64,000 nt of DNA from Bifidobacterium scardovii JCM 12489 = DSM 13734 (GCF_001042635.1 NZ_AP012331.1:186001-250000), one strand, 5' to 3'. Counted from the first letter of the stretch, positions 31,233-40,754 are shown. Made by a program: numbers and translations. Notes: a model not told the origin generated them from the letters alone.

Positions 31233-34200
31233 GGGCCGGCATGGCAAGGCATGGGAGAACCGGCCCGAACGAGGCGCCGGTGCACGGACTGGACGCGTTC
31301 GCCGAGTACGACACGGCGGCCATCGGCATGGCACCGGGCCGCGGCGGTGACGCCGGAACGGATAGGCCCGCGGCCGCCAAGGCGAAGGGCTCCGGCATGT
31401 CCGGCGCGTTCGTCAAGGACACCCTGCGCTGCTGGCTGCGCGGATGGAAGCGTTTCGCCTCGATCGCCGTGATCTCGCTGCTGGGCGTCGCCGTGCTGAC
31501 CGGCATCTATGCCGGCTGCCGCGACATGTTCCTGGCCGCGAACCGCTTCTACGACGCCCAAGGGCTGCACGATATCCAGGTGATGTCCACCTACGGCCTG
31601 ACCGAGGACGACGTGGACGCGCTCAGGCAGGTCAAGGGCGTCAAAACCGTGCAGGCCGAGCGCAGCCAGAGCGTGGAAACCACCGTCGACGGCACCGACA
31701 AGACCGTGACGATCAGCGAGATCGGCACCAACGGGCTGGATCAGCCCTATCTGCAGAGCGGCCGCATGCCGAGCAAAGCCGGCGAGGTCGCCGTCACCAA
31801 GAAATTCCTGATGGACAGCGGGCTCGCCATCGGCGATACGCTGACCGTCACTCCGGTGGAAACGTCGCAGGGAACCGCCGATGCGGCCTCGTCGTCGGCG
31901 CAATCCGGGGATGCCTCCACGGAGGAATCATCCCCCGGCTTTCCCACGGAACTGACCATCACCGGCGAGGTGCTCGACCCGAAGGACCTGAGCAACCCCG
32001 ACGGCATCGGCACGGCCGCGTTCCGCATGTCGCTGGCCTCCGACTACACCTTTTTCGCGCCCAGCGACGGCGTGACCGGCACCATATACACGGCGATCAG
32101 CCTGACCGTCGAAGGGGCCGGGGGCAAGGACTCGTTCTCATCCGACTACGACGACACCGTGCGCGAGGTGGCCGATCGCATCACCAACACCGTGCAGAAC
32201 AAACGGCAGCAGGAGCGCCGACAGACGCTGGTGGACGAGGCGCAGTCCACGCTCGACAAGGCGAAGGCCGACGCGGCCAAGCAGCTCGACGAGGCGCAGC
32301 GGCAGATCGACGATAAGCGCACCGAACTCGACAACGGCAAAACGCAGCTCAAGGAATCCAAACAGACCCTCGAAGACAGCCAGGTGACGCTGGAGAACAA
32401 CGCCGACCGGCTGCAGGAGGGGCGCGACCAGCTCAACGCCGGGCTGACGCAGGCGCGCAACGGGCAGTCGCAGCTGCAGCAGGGGCTGGCCACCGCGCAG
32501 ACGATGAGCGAAGTGGCCGGGCAGGCCGCATTTGCCGCCGAACAGGCCGCCGATGCGGCCGAGCAGGCGGTGCGCAACGCGGAGCAGGGGCTGACGGTTC
32601 CGTCGATCCCGCCCAACGGCGGCACCGGCGATGAAGGCGATAATGGCGCCACGCCTTCGGATGGCACGGAATCCGAAGGCGGCGGCAATGGCTCCGCGGC
32701 CGGCACGGCCCGTGACTCCGCGCTGGACGCGCTGCGCCAAGCCGCGCAGAAAGCGCGCGACACCGCTAACCAGCTGCGCGCGAAGGCTAACGAATCCTCC
32801 TCGCAGGTCGCGCAGCTGCAAGAACAGCTCGCCGCCGTCAATGCCACGATCGCGCAGCTTGAGCAGCAGTCCGAACAGTTGTCGGCGCAGGCCGAGCAGA
32901 TCCGCCAGGGGCGCCAGCAGATCCGCGAGGGCTTCAAGCAGATCGAGGCCAGCGAGGAGGAGCTCGCCGACGGCGAGACCCAGCTCAAGGACGCTCAGGC
33001 CCAGCTGGACGCCAAGCGCGAATCGGCCGACAAGGAATTCGCCAAACAGCAGCAGCGCGTCGACGACATCGCCGCCGCCCGCTGGTACGTGCAGACCAGG
33101 TCGGCCATCGGCGGGTTCAGCTCGCTCAAATCCGACGTCAGCTCGATCGAGTCGATCGGGCGCGCCTTCCCGGTCGTCTTCCTGATCGTGGCCGTGCTGA
33201 TGAGCCTGACGACCATGACCCGCATGGTCGAGGAGGAACGCGGCCTGATCGGTACCTACACCGGCCTCGGCTACAGTCACACGGCCATCGCCCTGCGCTA
33301 CGTGCTGTTCGCCATGCTCGCGTGCCTGGTCGGCGGCGGCCTCGGTCTGCTGGTCGGGTTCCTCGGCATCCCGGCGTTCCTGCTGATCGTGCTTGAAGGG
33401 CTGTACTCGATTCCCGACATCCACCTCGAATACGACTGGTTCACCGGCACCGGCGGCATAGCCCTGTTCGTGGTCGGCATCGTGGCCGCGACGCTGATCG
33501 CATGCGTCGGGGAGATGCGGCAGACACCGGCCGAACTCATGCGCCCCAAGGCGCCCAAGGCGGGCACGCGCGTGCTGCTCGAACGCATCCCGCCGATCTG
33601 GAGGCGCCTCAGCTTCCTCAACAAGGTGACCGTGCGCAACATCGCGCGGTTCAAGAGCCGCCTGATCATGACGGTCGGCGGCGTGGCCGGGTGCACCGCG
33701 CTTATCGTGTGCGGCCTGGCCATCAATGACACGGTCGACACGATCGGCCCCAAGCAGTACGAGGGCATCATCCACTACGACATGCTGGTCGTCGGCGGAG
33801 ACGACGACGCAGATGCCATGCGCAAGCGCATCGAGTCCGACGGCCGTACCGAGCAGGTGCTCGACCTGCGGATCGAAAGCGGCGAGCTCGATGCCGGCGA
33901 CTCCGGCGAAACCATACAGCTCATGGTGATCCCCGACGAATCGCTCGGCGCGCTCAACGACATGGTCACGCTGAAGAACGTCGCCGGCGACCATGCGACG
34001 CAGGTCCTGAACAACGACGGCGTGATCGTCACGCAGTCCGCGGCCAACGCGCTCGGGGTTTCGGGCGGCGACGGCGTGATGCTGCGCGACGGCGAGATGC
34101 GGCCCGGCGAGGTGAAGGTCTCGGCCGTGATCCGCAATCTCATCGGTTCGGACGTGTACATCAGCGAAAGCCTGTACAAGAAGGCGTTCGGCGTATCGTC

Positions 34201-34747
34201 GCCGCTGACCTGGAACGCCATGCTCGCCACCCTCGACGGCACGGCCGACGACAACATCGCATACGTCGACAAGCTGTCGCGCGACCCGTCGGTGCTCAGC
34301 GCGGCCAGCACCGACGATCTGGAACGGGGATTCACGTTCAAGCTGATGAGCGCGGTCGTGGCGCTGATCGTCGGGCTTGCCGGCGGATTGGCGCTCGCCG
34401 TGCTGTTCACGCTCGCCAACACGAACGTATCCGAGCGCGTGCGCGAGATGGCCACGCTCAAGGTGCTTGGCTTCTACGACCGCGAAGTGCACACCTACGT
34501 GAACAAGGAGATGCTGATCCTGACCGGCGCCGGCATCGCGGTCGGGCTGCCGCTCGGCCGCGCGGTCGGCGGGTTGCTGACCCGCGCGCTGAGCATGCCC
34601 AGCATCTACTTCGAGGTGCAGGTGCACTGGTACAGCTATGTGATCGCCGCCGCGGCGACGCTGGTGTTCGCGCTGCTCGTGCAGCTGTTCACCAACCCGG
34701 TGCTCGACCGCATCGATCCGGTCAGTTCGCTCAAATCCGTGGAGTAG
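31226..34747 (+). CDS. Large ABC permease with extracellular coiled-coil (FtsX/MacB family)
   Basis: A 1173-residue permease. One membrane helix near residue 75 is followed by an outside domain. From about residue 330 to 620 there is a long Gln/Glu/Lys/Ala-rich coiled coil, interrupted by a Gly/Glu/Ser linker (about 460-490). Two FtsX-type membrane blocks follow (about 645-775 and 1040-1170), with a second outside domain between them. The architecture fits predicted exporters that move lipids, peptides or antimicrobials. The chosen start overlaps the ATPase stop; an alternative ATG is at 31241. Likely repressed by the divergent TetR. Confidence 0.88.
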   Translation: MVGAGMARHGRTGPNEAPVHGLDAFAEYDTAAIGMAPGRGGDAGTDRPAAAKAKGSGMSGAFVKDTLRCWLRGWKRFASIAVISLLGVAVLTGIYAGCRDMFLAANRFYDAQGLHDIQVMSTYGLTEDDVDALRQVKGVKTVQAERSQSVETTVDGTDKTVTISEIGTNGLDQPYLQSGRMPSKAGEVAVTKKFLMDSGLAIGDTLTVTPVETSQGTADAASSSAQSGDASTEESSPGFPTELTITGEVLDPKDLSNPDGIGTAAFRMSLASDYTFFAPSDGVTGTIYTAISLTVEGAGGKDSFSSDYDDTVREVADRITNTVQNKRQQERRQTLVDEAQSTLDKAKADAAKQLDEAQRQIDDKRTELDNGKTQLKESKQTLEDSQVTLENNADRLQEGRDQLNAGLTQARNGQSQLQQGLATAQTMSEVAGQAAFAAEQAADAAEQAVRNAEQGLTVPSIPPNGGTGDEGDNGATPSDGTESEGGGNGSAAGTARDSALDALRQAAQKARDTANQLRAKANESSSQVAQLQEQLAAVNATIAQLEQQSEQLSAQAEQIRQGRQQIREGFKQIEASEEELADGETQLKDAQAQLDAKRESADKEFAKQQQRVDDIAAARWYVQTRSAIGGFSSLKSDVSSIESIGRAFPVVFLIVAVLMSLTTMTRMVEEERGLIGTYTGLGYSHTAIALRYVLFAMLACLVGGGLGLLVGFLGIPAFLLIVLEGLYSIPDIHLEYDWFTGTGGIALFVVGIVAATLIACVGEMRQTPAELMRPKAPKAGTRVLLERIPPIWRRLSFLNKVTVRNIARFKSRLIMTVGGVAGCTALIVCGLAINDTVDTIGPKQYEGIIHYDMLVVGGDDDADAMRKRIESDGRTEQVLDLRIESGELDAGDSGETIQLMVIPDESLGALNDMVTLKNVAGDHATQVLNNDGVIVTQSAANALGVSGGDGVMLRDGEMRPGEVKVSAVIRNLIGSDVYISESLYKKAFGVSSPLTWNAMLATLDGTADDNIAYVDKLSRDPSVLSAASTDDLERGFTFKLMSAVVALIVGLAGGLALAVLFTLANTNVSERVREMATLKVLGFYDREVHTYVNKEMLILTGAGIAVGLPLGRAVGGLLTRALSMPSIYFEVQVHWYSYVIAAAATLVFALLVQLFTNPVLDRIDPVSSLKSVE

Positions 34748-34771
34748 AGGCTGTTTCGGACGGTTCCGTTT

Positions 34772-34908
34772 CACTTCTTAGGCACATTGGTCGCTTCTTA
34801 GGCAGGTCATCGTGGAGCGCCGCTTGTCATAGCGCTGAAATACTGGGATCTTGTTCTCCGGTTTCGGGCGGAGCCTGCCTAAGAAGCGAACAATGTGCCT
34901 AAGAAGTG
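34772..34908. repeat. 137-bp element with 35-bp inverted arms (copy 2)
   Basis: The arms 34772-34806 and 34874-34908 are reverse complements with one mismatch. Each arm carries CTTCTTAGGCA twice. The pattern matches the element at 15,071 (TAGGCA cores, an ATTG-TC spacer), while the interior differs. It lies between the exporter gene and an amino-acid permease gene. The rest of the 309-bp gap shows nothing recognisable. Confidence 0.85.
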
Positions 34909-35056
34909 CAGCCGAGGGCGGACAAGACGGAAACTGAGCCGAACCTGTCCAACTCCCGGCGACGATGATACAGTGTGAACCTATGTTGCAAGCCTGCCGG
35001 AGCAAGGCGGGATACAGAGCAAGAAGAGCAAGACGCAGAGGAAGAACAGGTGAAGC

Positions 35057-36607
35057 ATGGGCGGCGGTCATAACAGGAGCAACGGCTCAAACGGGCTCGG
35101 CGGCGGGTCATCCGAACCGGCGGAAGGCGGCAGCCGGCTCACGTCGGTAGAGAGCCTCGACAAGGGCAACGAGATGGCCCGCGGGCTGAACAACCGGCAC
35201 GTGCAGTTCATCGCCATCGGCGGCACGATCGGCACGGGCCTGTTCCTCGGCTCCGGCAAGTCGATCGCGCTGACCGGCCCGAGCATCATCTTCGTGTACA
35301 TCGGCGTCGGCGTCATCATGTTCCTGCTGATGCGCGCGATCGGTGAGCTCATGTACCGCGACCCGAGCCAGCACACCTTCATCAACTTCATCACGCGGTA
35401 TCTCGGCAACGGATGGGGCACCTTCGCCGGATGGTCGTACTGGATCGTGCTCGTGCTCATCGGCATGAGCGAGATCACCGCCGTGTCCACGTACTTCATC
35501 ACGTTCTTCGACACCTTCGGCATGGATCTGAGCCATTGGAAATGGCTGATCGAGCTGTGCTTCCTCGCCGCGCTGGTGACGATTAACCTGATCGCCGTCA
35601 AGGTGTTCGGCGAGGCGGAATTCTGGTTCTCGATGATCAAGATCACGCTGATCTGCGCGATGATCGCGACCGCCGTGGTCATGGTCGTGATCGGGTACCA
35701 CTACGACGCCGTGCAGATCACCGGGCAGGACGGCATCTCCCCGGCCGGCCACGCTGGGCTCGACAACCTCTTCGCCGGTTTCTCGATCGCGCCCAACGGC
35801 TGGCTCAAGTTCCTCATGAGCTTCCAAATGGTGTTCTTCGCCTACGAGATGATCGAATTCGTGGGCATCACCGTCTCCGAGACGCAGAATCCGCGCAAGG
35901 TGCTGCCCAAGGCGGTCAACGAGATCATCGTGCGCGTGCTCATCTTCTATGTCGGCGCGCTGGTCGCGATCATGGTGATCGTGCCGTGGACCACCTTCAA
36001 GCCGAACGCCGACGGCTCCTTCGCCTCGCCGTTCATCATGGTGTTCCAGTATGCGGGGCTCAACTGGGCGGCTGCGCTCGTGTTCTTCGTCGTGATCACC
36101 GCGGCGTCGAGCGCGCTGAACTCGCTGCTGTACTCGGCCGGTCGGCATCTGTACCAGCTGGCGAGCGAGTCGCCGTCGCCGACGTTCCGCAAGGTCGGCG
36201 TCGTCTCGAGCCGCCGCGTGCCGGCCCGGGCGATCCTGGTCTCGGCGGCGCTGATCCTGCTCTCGCCGATCATCAACGCGGTCCCCGGCATGTCGAGCGC
36301 GTTCGTGCTGTTCTCGTCCGCCTCGTCCGCGGTGATCATCTTCATCTACGTGCTCACGATGGTCGCGCACCAGCGCTATCGCCTCTCGGCCGATTTCATC
36401 CCCGACGGCTTCGTGATGCCGGCCTATCGCGTTACCAACACGATCACGATCGTGTTCTTCGTGTTCGTGTACTGCACGCTGTTCCTGGCCGACGACACGC
36501 GGGGTTCCGCGATCGCCGGGCTGGTGTGGCTGGTCGCGTTCGGAGGCTACTGCCTGCTGCACGACCGCTTCGTGAACCGCGATCTCAAGGCGTCGCTGCA
36601 CGAGTGA
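35057..36607 (+). CDS. APC-family amino-acid permease
   Basis: A 516-residue permease with a long Gly/Ser-rich cytoplasmic N terminus (about 40 residues) and about 12 membrane helices. GGTIGTGLFLGSG and MRAIGELMYRDPSQ are APC motifs, and the sequence resembles the D-serine/D-alanine/glycine (CycA-like) group, although the substrate is not proven. The start has GTGAAG upstream; an internal ATG at about residue 40 would remove the unusual tail. It is monocistronic, flanked by the inverted-arm element upstream and a GAGGGGAG repeat downstream. Confidence 0.85.
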   Translation: MGGGHNRSNGSNGLGGGSSEPAEGGSRLTSVESLDKGNEMARGLNNRHVQFIAIGGTIGTGLFLGSGKSIALTGPSIIFVYIGVGVIMFLLMRAIGELMYRDPSQHTFINFITRYLGNGWGTFAGWSYWIVLVLIGMSEITAVSTYFITFFDTFGMDLSHWKWLIELCFLAALVTINLIAVKVFGEAEFWFSMIKITLICAMIATAVVMVVIGYHYDAVQITGQDGISPAGHAGLDNLFAGFSIAPNGWLKFLMSFQMVFFAYEMIEFVGITVSETQNPRKVLPKAVNEIIVRVLIFYVGALVAIMVIVPWTTFKPNADGSFASPFIMVFQYAGLNWAAALVFFVVITAASSALNSLLYSAGRHLYQLASESPSPTFRKVGVVSSRRVPARAILVSAALILLSPIINAVPGMSSAFVLFSSASSAVIIFIYVLTMVAHQRYRLSADFIPDGFVMPAYRVTNTITIVFFVFVYCTLFLADDTRGSAIAGLVWLVAFGGYCLLHDRFVNRDLKASLHE

Positions 36608-36673
36608 TGCGGCGGGCGCCGTGGAGCCGCCGCCAACATGGTTTGAGCGGGTGACCCGTGCCCGCTCTGATCT

Positions 36674-36718
36674 GGCTCCCCTCTCTGAGGGGAGCTGCCA
36701 CGAAGTGGCTGAGGGGAG
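36674..36718. repeat. GGCTCCCCTC/GAGGGGAG repeat, single unit
   Basis: The hairpin GGCTCCCCTC (36674-36683) / GAGGGGAGCT (36687-36696) is followed by a short spacer and CTGAGGGGAG. It lies in the 215-bp gap between the convergent permease and thiG genes and may serve as a terminator. Confidence 0.75.
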
Positions 36719-36822
36719 AAGCCTCGCAAATATCGGGTATCAATCCGGTAACGTTCGGGATTTCCCTCAGCCGTTCTGTCATATTCGGGTTTCCCGGGAA
36801 GGGATCCGAATACGGTGGCGGC

Positions 36823-37716
36823 TCACGCGGCGTTGGCGGAACCGCTGGGGGCCAGATAGTCCGCGGCGTTGGTCGGGCTGGACGGCACGGCGTGACCTTC
36901 GGTCACGGTGCCGAGACCCGACAGATACGCTTCGCGGCCCGAGGCGATCGCGTGCTTGAACGCGCGCGCCATCAGCGGAATGTTGCCGGCGGAGGCGATG
37001 GCCGTGTAGGCCATGACCGCGTCCGCGCCCATTTCCATCGCCTCGGCGGCCTGGCTGGGCCGGCCGATGCCCGCGTCGATGATGACCGGCACATGGGCGT
37101 TCTGGATGATGACCTCGATGAAGTCGCGCGCCCGCAGGCCCTTGTTCGAGCCGATCAGCGAGCCGAGCGGCATCACGCACGCGGCGCCTGCCTCCTCCAG
37201 TTGCCGCGCCGCGATCGGGTCGGGGAACATGTACGGCATCACCACGAATCCCTCCTTGGCGAGCATCTCGGTGGCACGGATCGTTTCGGCGTTGTCGGGC
37301 AGCAGGTACTTGGTCTCGTGCTCGATTTCGACCTTGACGAAATCGGTCTGGCACACCTCGCGGGCGAGCCGCGCGATGCGCACGGCCTCCTCGGCGTTGC
37401 GCGCGCCGGAGGTGTTCGGCAGCATCGTGATGCCCTTGGGGATGTAGTCGAGCAGGTTGTTCTCGGTGGTGCGGCAGCGGCGCAGCGCCATGGTGACGAT
37501 CTGCGTTCCCGCGTTCTCGATCGTCGCCTTGATGAGGTTCAGGTCGTAGCGGCCCGATCCGAGGATGAATCGGCTGGTGAACCGGTGCCCGCCGAGCACC
37601 AGAGGGTCGGCGTCGCCGGTGGCGATCGCGTCGTAGGCGTGCTCGTCCGGTTCGGGCAGGACCGCGGTGTTCGTGGCCGTGCCGACCAGCTCGTCGAGGG
37701 TTGGATTATCGGTCAT
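36823..37716 (-). CDS. thiG: Thiazole synthase ThiG
   Basis: A 297-residue ThiG that forms the thiazole phosphate ring of thiamine from the ThiS thiocarboxylate, deoxyxylulose phosphate and dehydroglycine. Family motifs include [35 protein letters not shown] and [23 protein letters not shown]. The catalytic Lys is expected in the KVEIEHE strand. An N-terminal extension of about 40 residues precedes the normal start of the domain. It is the last gene of the thiS-thiF-thiG operon behind a TPP riboswitch. Confidence 0.95.
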   Translation of the reverse strand: MTDNPTLDELVGTATNTAVLPEPDEHAYDAIATGDADPLVLGGHRFTSRFILGSGRYDLNLIKATIENAGTQIVTMALRRCRTTENNLLDYIPKGITMLPNTSGARNAEEAVRIARLAREVCQTDFVKVEIEHETKYLLPDNAETIRATEMLAKEGFVVMPYMFPDPIAARQLEEAGAACVMPLGSLIGSNKGLRARDFIEVIIQNAHVPVIIDAGIGRPSQAAEAMEMGADAVMAYTAIASAGNIPLMARAFKHAIASGREAYLSGLGTVTEGHAVPSSPTNAADYLAPSGSANAA

Positions 37717-37768
37717 GGTATGTCCTTGCGTGTTCGGTGGTACGTGTTCGGTCGTGCGTGTTCGGCTG

Positions 37769-38494
37769 TCAGGCGTCTTCCTCGTCCAGGATCAGGCGGG
37801 TGATCATATTCGCCTCCTGGCAGGCCACCACGCCGACGCGCGGGGCCATCAGCCCGGCGCCCGGAACCGGAGCGGTCTCGCCGTCGCCGCAGAAGTAGAA
37901 GTTGCGGGACACCCGTCGGGTGGAGATCAGGTTCGAGCTGCGGAATCCCGCCATGCCCGAGGCGGAGACGAGCTTGGCGTCGGGCAGCTGCTCGAGCACG
38001 GCGTTGACCAGCAGCGTCTTGTTCTCGGGCACGTCGAACGCCTCGCAGATGATGTCCGCGTCGCCGAACAGCTCGGCGACGTTCTCGTCGGTGACCTTCA
38101 CCGTGTCGATGCGCACGTCGACGAACGGGTTGATCTGCGCGAGATTCGCGCGCAGGGCCTCGGTCTTGTACTGCCCGACATCCTTGAGGAAGTACTGCTG
38201 ACGGTTCAGATTGGTCATATCCACGCGGTCGAAGTCGACCAGATGCAGATGGCCGACGCCGATGCGCGTGAGCGCCACGGCCACGGTCGAGCCGAGCCCG
38301 CCGCAGCCGGCGATCGCCACATGGGCGTTGTCCAGCTTGCTCTGCGTGGCCTCGGTATGGCGCTCGATCAGCGCGTCGCGGATCTCCCGCTCGGACACGA
38401 GCGTGGTCGGGTCGGGCGTGCCGTGGAACGCGGCGTCGCGGGCGGCGAGCTGAGCGTCGTCGGCGGATGGCGTGAATCCTGCTGGTATCGGCAT
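37769..38494 (-). CDS. thiF: ThiS adenylyltransferase ThiF
   Basis: A 241-residue ThiF-family E1-like enzyme that adenylates the C-terminal glycine of ThiS. The nucleotide-binding loop GCGGLGS (about residues 65-71) is followed by the [17 protein letters not shown] motif. No CxxC zinc pairs are seen, unlike classical ThiF/MoeB, so it fits the shorter ThiF group linked to ThiSGH operons. It starts five bases after the thiS stop and ends 52 bp before thiG. ATG at 38494 begins MPIPAG. Confidence 0.92.
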   Translation of the reverse strand: MPIPAGFTPSADDAQLAARDAAFHGTPDPTTLVSEREIRDALIERHTEATQSKLDNAHVAIAGCGGLGSTVAVALTRIGVGHLHLVDFDRVDMTNLNRQQYFLKDVGQYKTEALRANLAQINPFVDVRIDTVKVTDENVAELFGDADIICEAFDVPENKTLLVNAVLEQLPDAKLVSASGMAGFRSSNLISTRRVSRNFYFCGDGETAPVPGAGLMAPRVGVVACQEANMITRLILDEEDA

Positions 38495-38499
38495 GATCG

Positions 38500-38694
38500 T
38501 CAGCCTCCCTGCACGAACGTGACGATTTCGACGGTGTCGGTGCCCTTGAGCATCGTCTCGGCGCGCTTGACGCGCGGCACGATGGCCCCGTTCAGTTCGA
38601 CGGCGACGCGCTCGGGCGTGAAGCCCAGGCGTTCGATCAGATCGTTGACGCTCAGCGGCGTCTCGATCTGCTCTTCCTTGCCATTGACGATCAT
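38500..38694 (-). CDS. thiS: Sulfur carrier protein ThiS
   Basis: A 64-residue ubiquitin-like sulfur carrier ending in the required Gly-Gly (FVQGG), whose carboxylate is adenylated by ThiF and then thiolated. The start at 38694 has AAGGGG upstream; the open frame runs further, but that part is the untranslated riboswitch leader. It is the first gene of the thiSFG operon. Confidence 0.95.
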   Translation of the reverse strand: MIVNGKEEQIETPLSVNDLIERLGFTPERVAVELNGAIVPRVKRAETMLKGTDTVEIVTFVQGG

Positions 38695-38743
38695 GTGATC
38701 CCCTTGTTCCGGCGCGCCGGCGATGGCCCGTCGGCGCGCGTAA

Positions 38744-38774
38744 TAAAAAAGGGTCGCTGAAGCAGCCGTACCCT
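38744..38774 (-). terminator. Intrinsic terminator in thiS leader
   Basis: On the minus strand AGGGT...ACCCT with an inner GCTG/CAGC stem (38774-38751) is followed by TTTTTTATTA. It lies about 270 nt after the TPP aptamer and 50 nt before thiS, so it could be the expression platform or a second brake on the operon. Confidence 0.7.
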
Positions 38775-39040
38775 GTGAGGTGGTGCGCCCCTTCATGACC
38801 CTGGTCATTCGATATTCAGTTATAAGGCAATGTTTGGTTATTGGAACGAAATATCGCGGCGTTGCGCCGGTGCGCTGCGCCCGGACTGCTTGCGGAACCG
38901 CCGGTGCGCCAGCGCGATGACGAGTCCGCGTGGTGCCGCCGTGCGTGCCGGAAGCAATGCGGTGCAGACACGGCGTGCGTGCCTTGACATGCTTCGAATG
39001 GATGGGAGTGCATCGCGAACGCCATGCCATATGGCGTGAC

Positions 39041-39139
39041 CAACCCGTTTCCTTACGGCGGCATTACCCGCATCAAGTTGACGGTCGAAGTTCGCGACTT
39101 CCTCTCAGCCCATCCGGGCTCCCGTTCGGTTGCGTTACC
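39041..39139 (-). ncRNA. TPP (thi-box) riboswitch
   Basis: Read on the minus strand, the region has the hallmark TPP aptamer parts: the CTGAGA motif (39108-39103), then CTTGATGCGGGTAATGCCG and CCGTAAGGAA. A closing P1 helix pairs CAACCG with CGGGTTG. It lies upstream of thiSFG and should repress the operon when thiamine pyrophosphate is plentiful. Confidence 0.93.
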
Positions 39140-39268
39140 ATCATAGCGCCGACCGTGCGACATGCCATGCGGGCGGGGTGGACGGGGTGAGGCGACCGGC
39201 ATGCCGCGCGCCGGACCGGCCGCCCGGCTCCCTCGGCCGCATGTCCGCGCCTATGCGAAGATGGTGGC

Positions 39269-40255
39269 ATGACAGCATTGCATCATGCGACCGATTTCGC
39301 GAACACCGTCGATTTCGCGGGATATCACATCCCCCGCCTCGGCATGGGCACGATGGCGCTTGCGATCGAGGGGCGCCCCGACCGCGGCACCGCGCTCGAG
39401 ACGATTCGCGCCGCACTCGACTGCGGCGTGCGCTATCTCGATACCGCATGGTCGTATTATCTGCCGAGCGCTCCCGGAACCGGGACTCCGGAGGACATGG
39501 GATACGGCGAGCGGCTGGTCCGCGATGCGCTTGCCGGTTGGGACGGCCCCCGCGATGAGGTGCTCGTCGCCACCAAGACCGGGTACCGGCGCACCTGCGA
39601 GGCGGTTGCCGGTGCGTCAGCCTCGCAGGATCGGGCCTCGGCAACGGGCGGCGGGCGCCAGCATCTGCAGGCCGCCGGCAGCCGCTATGGCTGGATGGCC
39701 GATTCCCGGCCGGAGACGATGATCCGCGACGCGAAGGAATCCGCGCGGCATCTCGGCGTCGACGCGCTTGACCTGCTGTACTCGCACGGCCCGGACCCGG
39801 CGGTGCCCTACGAGGATCAGATCGGCGCGCTCAAGCAGCTGCTCGACGAGGGCGTGATCCGCTACGCCGGCATTTCCCGGGTCGACAACGCGCAGATCGA
39901 CACGGCTCGCGCGATTCTCGGCGACCGGCTGATCGCCGTGCAGAACCAGTTCTCCCCCTCGCACCCGGACCCGGAGCGCACGATGGAGCACTGCGCCTTG
40001 CTGGGTCTTGATTTTGTCTGCTGGTCGCCGCTCGGCGGGTTCCTCGATCCGTTCGACCGGCACTGCTACGACCCGTTCCGCGAGGTCGCCGCCGCAAGGG
40101 GCGTCTCCTACCAGCGCGTCGTGCTCGCGTGGGAACTGACCCGCTACGATCGGCTGTTCACGATCCCCAGCGCCCGGAATCCGCATGAGATCAGGGATTC
40201 CTTCGCCGCGACCGAGCTGCGGCTCACGGACGAGGAGCTGGCGCGGCTCGGGTGA
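39269..40255 (+). CDS. Aldo/keto reductase
   Basis: A 328-residue NAD(P)H-dependent aldo/keto reductase with a TIM-barrel fold. The catalytic tetrad is visible as Asp in YLDTAWSYY, the following Tyr, Lys in ATKTGY and His in YSHGPDP. The cofactor-binding end IPSARNPHEI is present. An Ala/Ser/Gly-rich insertion (about residues 112-135) is unusual. The ribosome site is weak. It is divergent from the thiamine operon, with no sign of co-regulation. The substrate is unknown. Confidence 0.88.
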   Translation: MTALHHATDFANTVDFAGYHIPRLGMGTMALAIEGRPDRGTALETIRAALDCGVRYLDTAWSYYLPSAPGTGTPEDMGYGERLVRDALAGWDGPRDEVLVATKTGYRRTCEAVAGASASQDRASATGGGRQHLQAAGSRYGWMADSRPETMIRDAKESARHLGVDALDLLYSHGPDPAVPYEDQIGALKQLLDEGVIRYAGISRVDNAQIDTARAILGDRLIAVQNQFSPSHPDPERTMEHCALLGLDFVCWSPLGGFLDPFDRHCYDPFREVAAARGVSYQRVVLAWELTRYDRLFTIPSARNPHEIRDSFAATELRLTDEELARLG

Positions 40256-40267
40256 GGGCGCCTGTTC

Positions 40268-40408
40268 TCAGTTCGCGGACGGGCGCGCGCTGTGCGGGGA
40301 GTATTGGAACGACCCGTGCACCAGCGACGAGGTAAAGTGCTCGGTGCACATGCCAAAATCCACCGCCTCATGCGTGCAGCCGACGATGCTGCAAGAAGTG
40401 CGTTCCAT
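40268..40408 (-). CDS. 46-residue cysteine/histidine-rich (zinc-finger-like) protein
   Basis: A short gene with a strong AAGGAAGGGG site before ATG at 40408. The product has CSIVGC...GMCTEH, a Cys-x4-Cys-x8-Cys-x2-His pattern like the small zinc knuckles found at the N terminus of some actinophage HNH proteins. Here it stands alone. The C-terminal half is Ser/His-rich. It converges with the aldo/keto reductase gene, 12 bp away. Function unknown; metal binding is inferred from the spacing. Confidence 0.6.
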   Translation of the reverse strand: MERTSCSIVGCTHEAVDFGMCTEHFTSSLVHGSFQYSPHSARPSAN

Positions 40409-40619
40409 GATGTCCCCTTCCTTGGTTCCCCCGTACTGCGGCAGCGATGCCGGTTCCGGTACTGATAACGCTACTCTTCTTTGCGCGATGGGCATAGGGG
40501 AAACCTTGTTTTTGTTAGCCGCGTCACATTCTTTGGGCATGTCGTGCCGCGTTATCGGTCTGTGGCGCCGGAGCCGGTGCTGGCGGTGTCGGGAGAGGGC
40601 GGCTTTCGCATGCCCAAAC

Positions 40620-40703
40620 ACCCGTTCTGCGGTTTGACATGCTGAAATACCCGAAATCGAGGCCTATTTCGGGTATTTCAGCATGTCAAACGGCAGAACG
40701 GGT
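40620..40703. repeat. Long palindrome, 38-bp arms
   Basis: The arms 40620-40657 and 40666-40703 are reverse complements with one mismatch and an eight-base centre. A partial third copy (CGGGTATTTCGGCA) follows at about 40,700. It lies in the 497-bp gap between the small Cys-rich gene and the MarR gene; the rest of that gap shows only the MarR-type site below. Confidence 0.85.
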
Positions 40704-40739
40704 ATTTCGGCAGGCCAAAAATCTCGCGTAGTAAATTGT

Positions 40740-40754
40740 TTATAGTGTGAGATA
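40740..40754. promoter_or_regulatory. Shared operator-like site before MarR gene
   Basis: TTATAGTGTGAGATA differs at one base from the reverse complement of the site at 41,551 before the exporter gene. It overlaps AT-rich promoter-like sequence upstream of the MarR gene, as expected for an autoregulated MarR operator. Confidence 0.55.

Noticed and set aside
38695..39040. A protein-coding extension of thiS
   Set aside because: The region is the riboswitch leader with a terminator; the upstream frame has no relation to ThiS.
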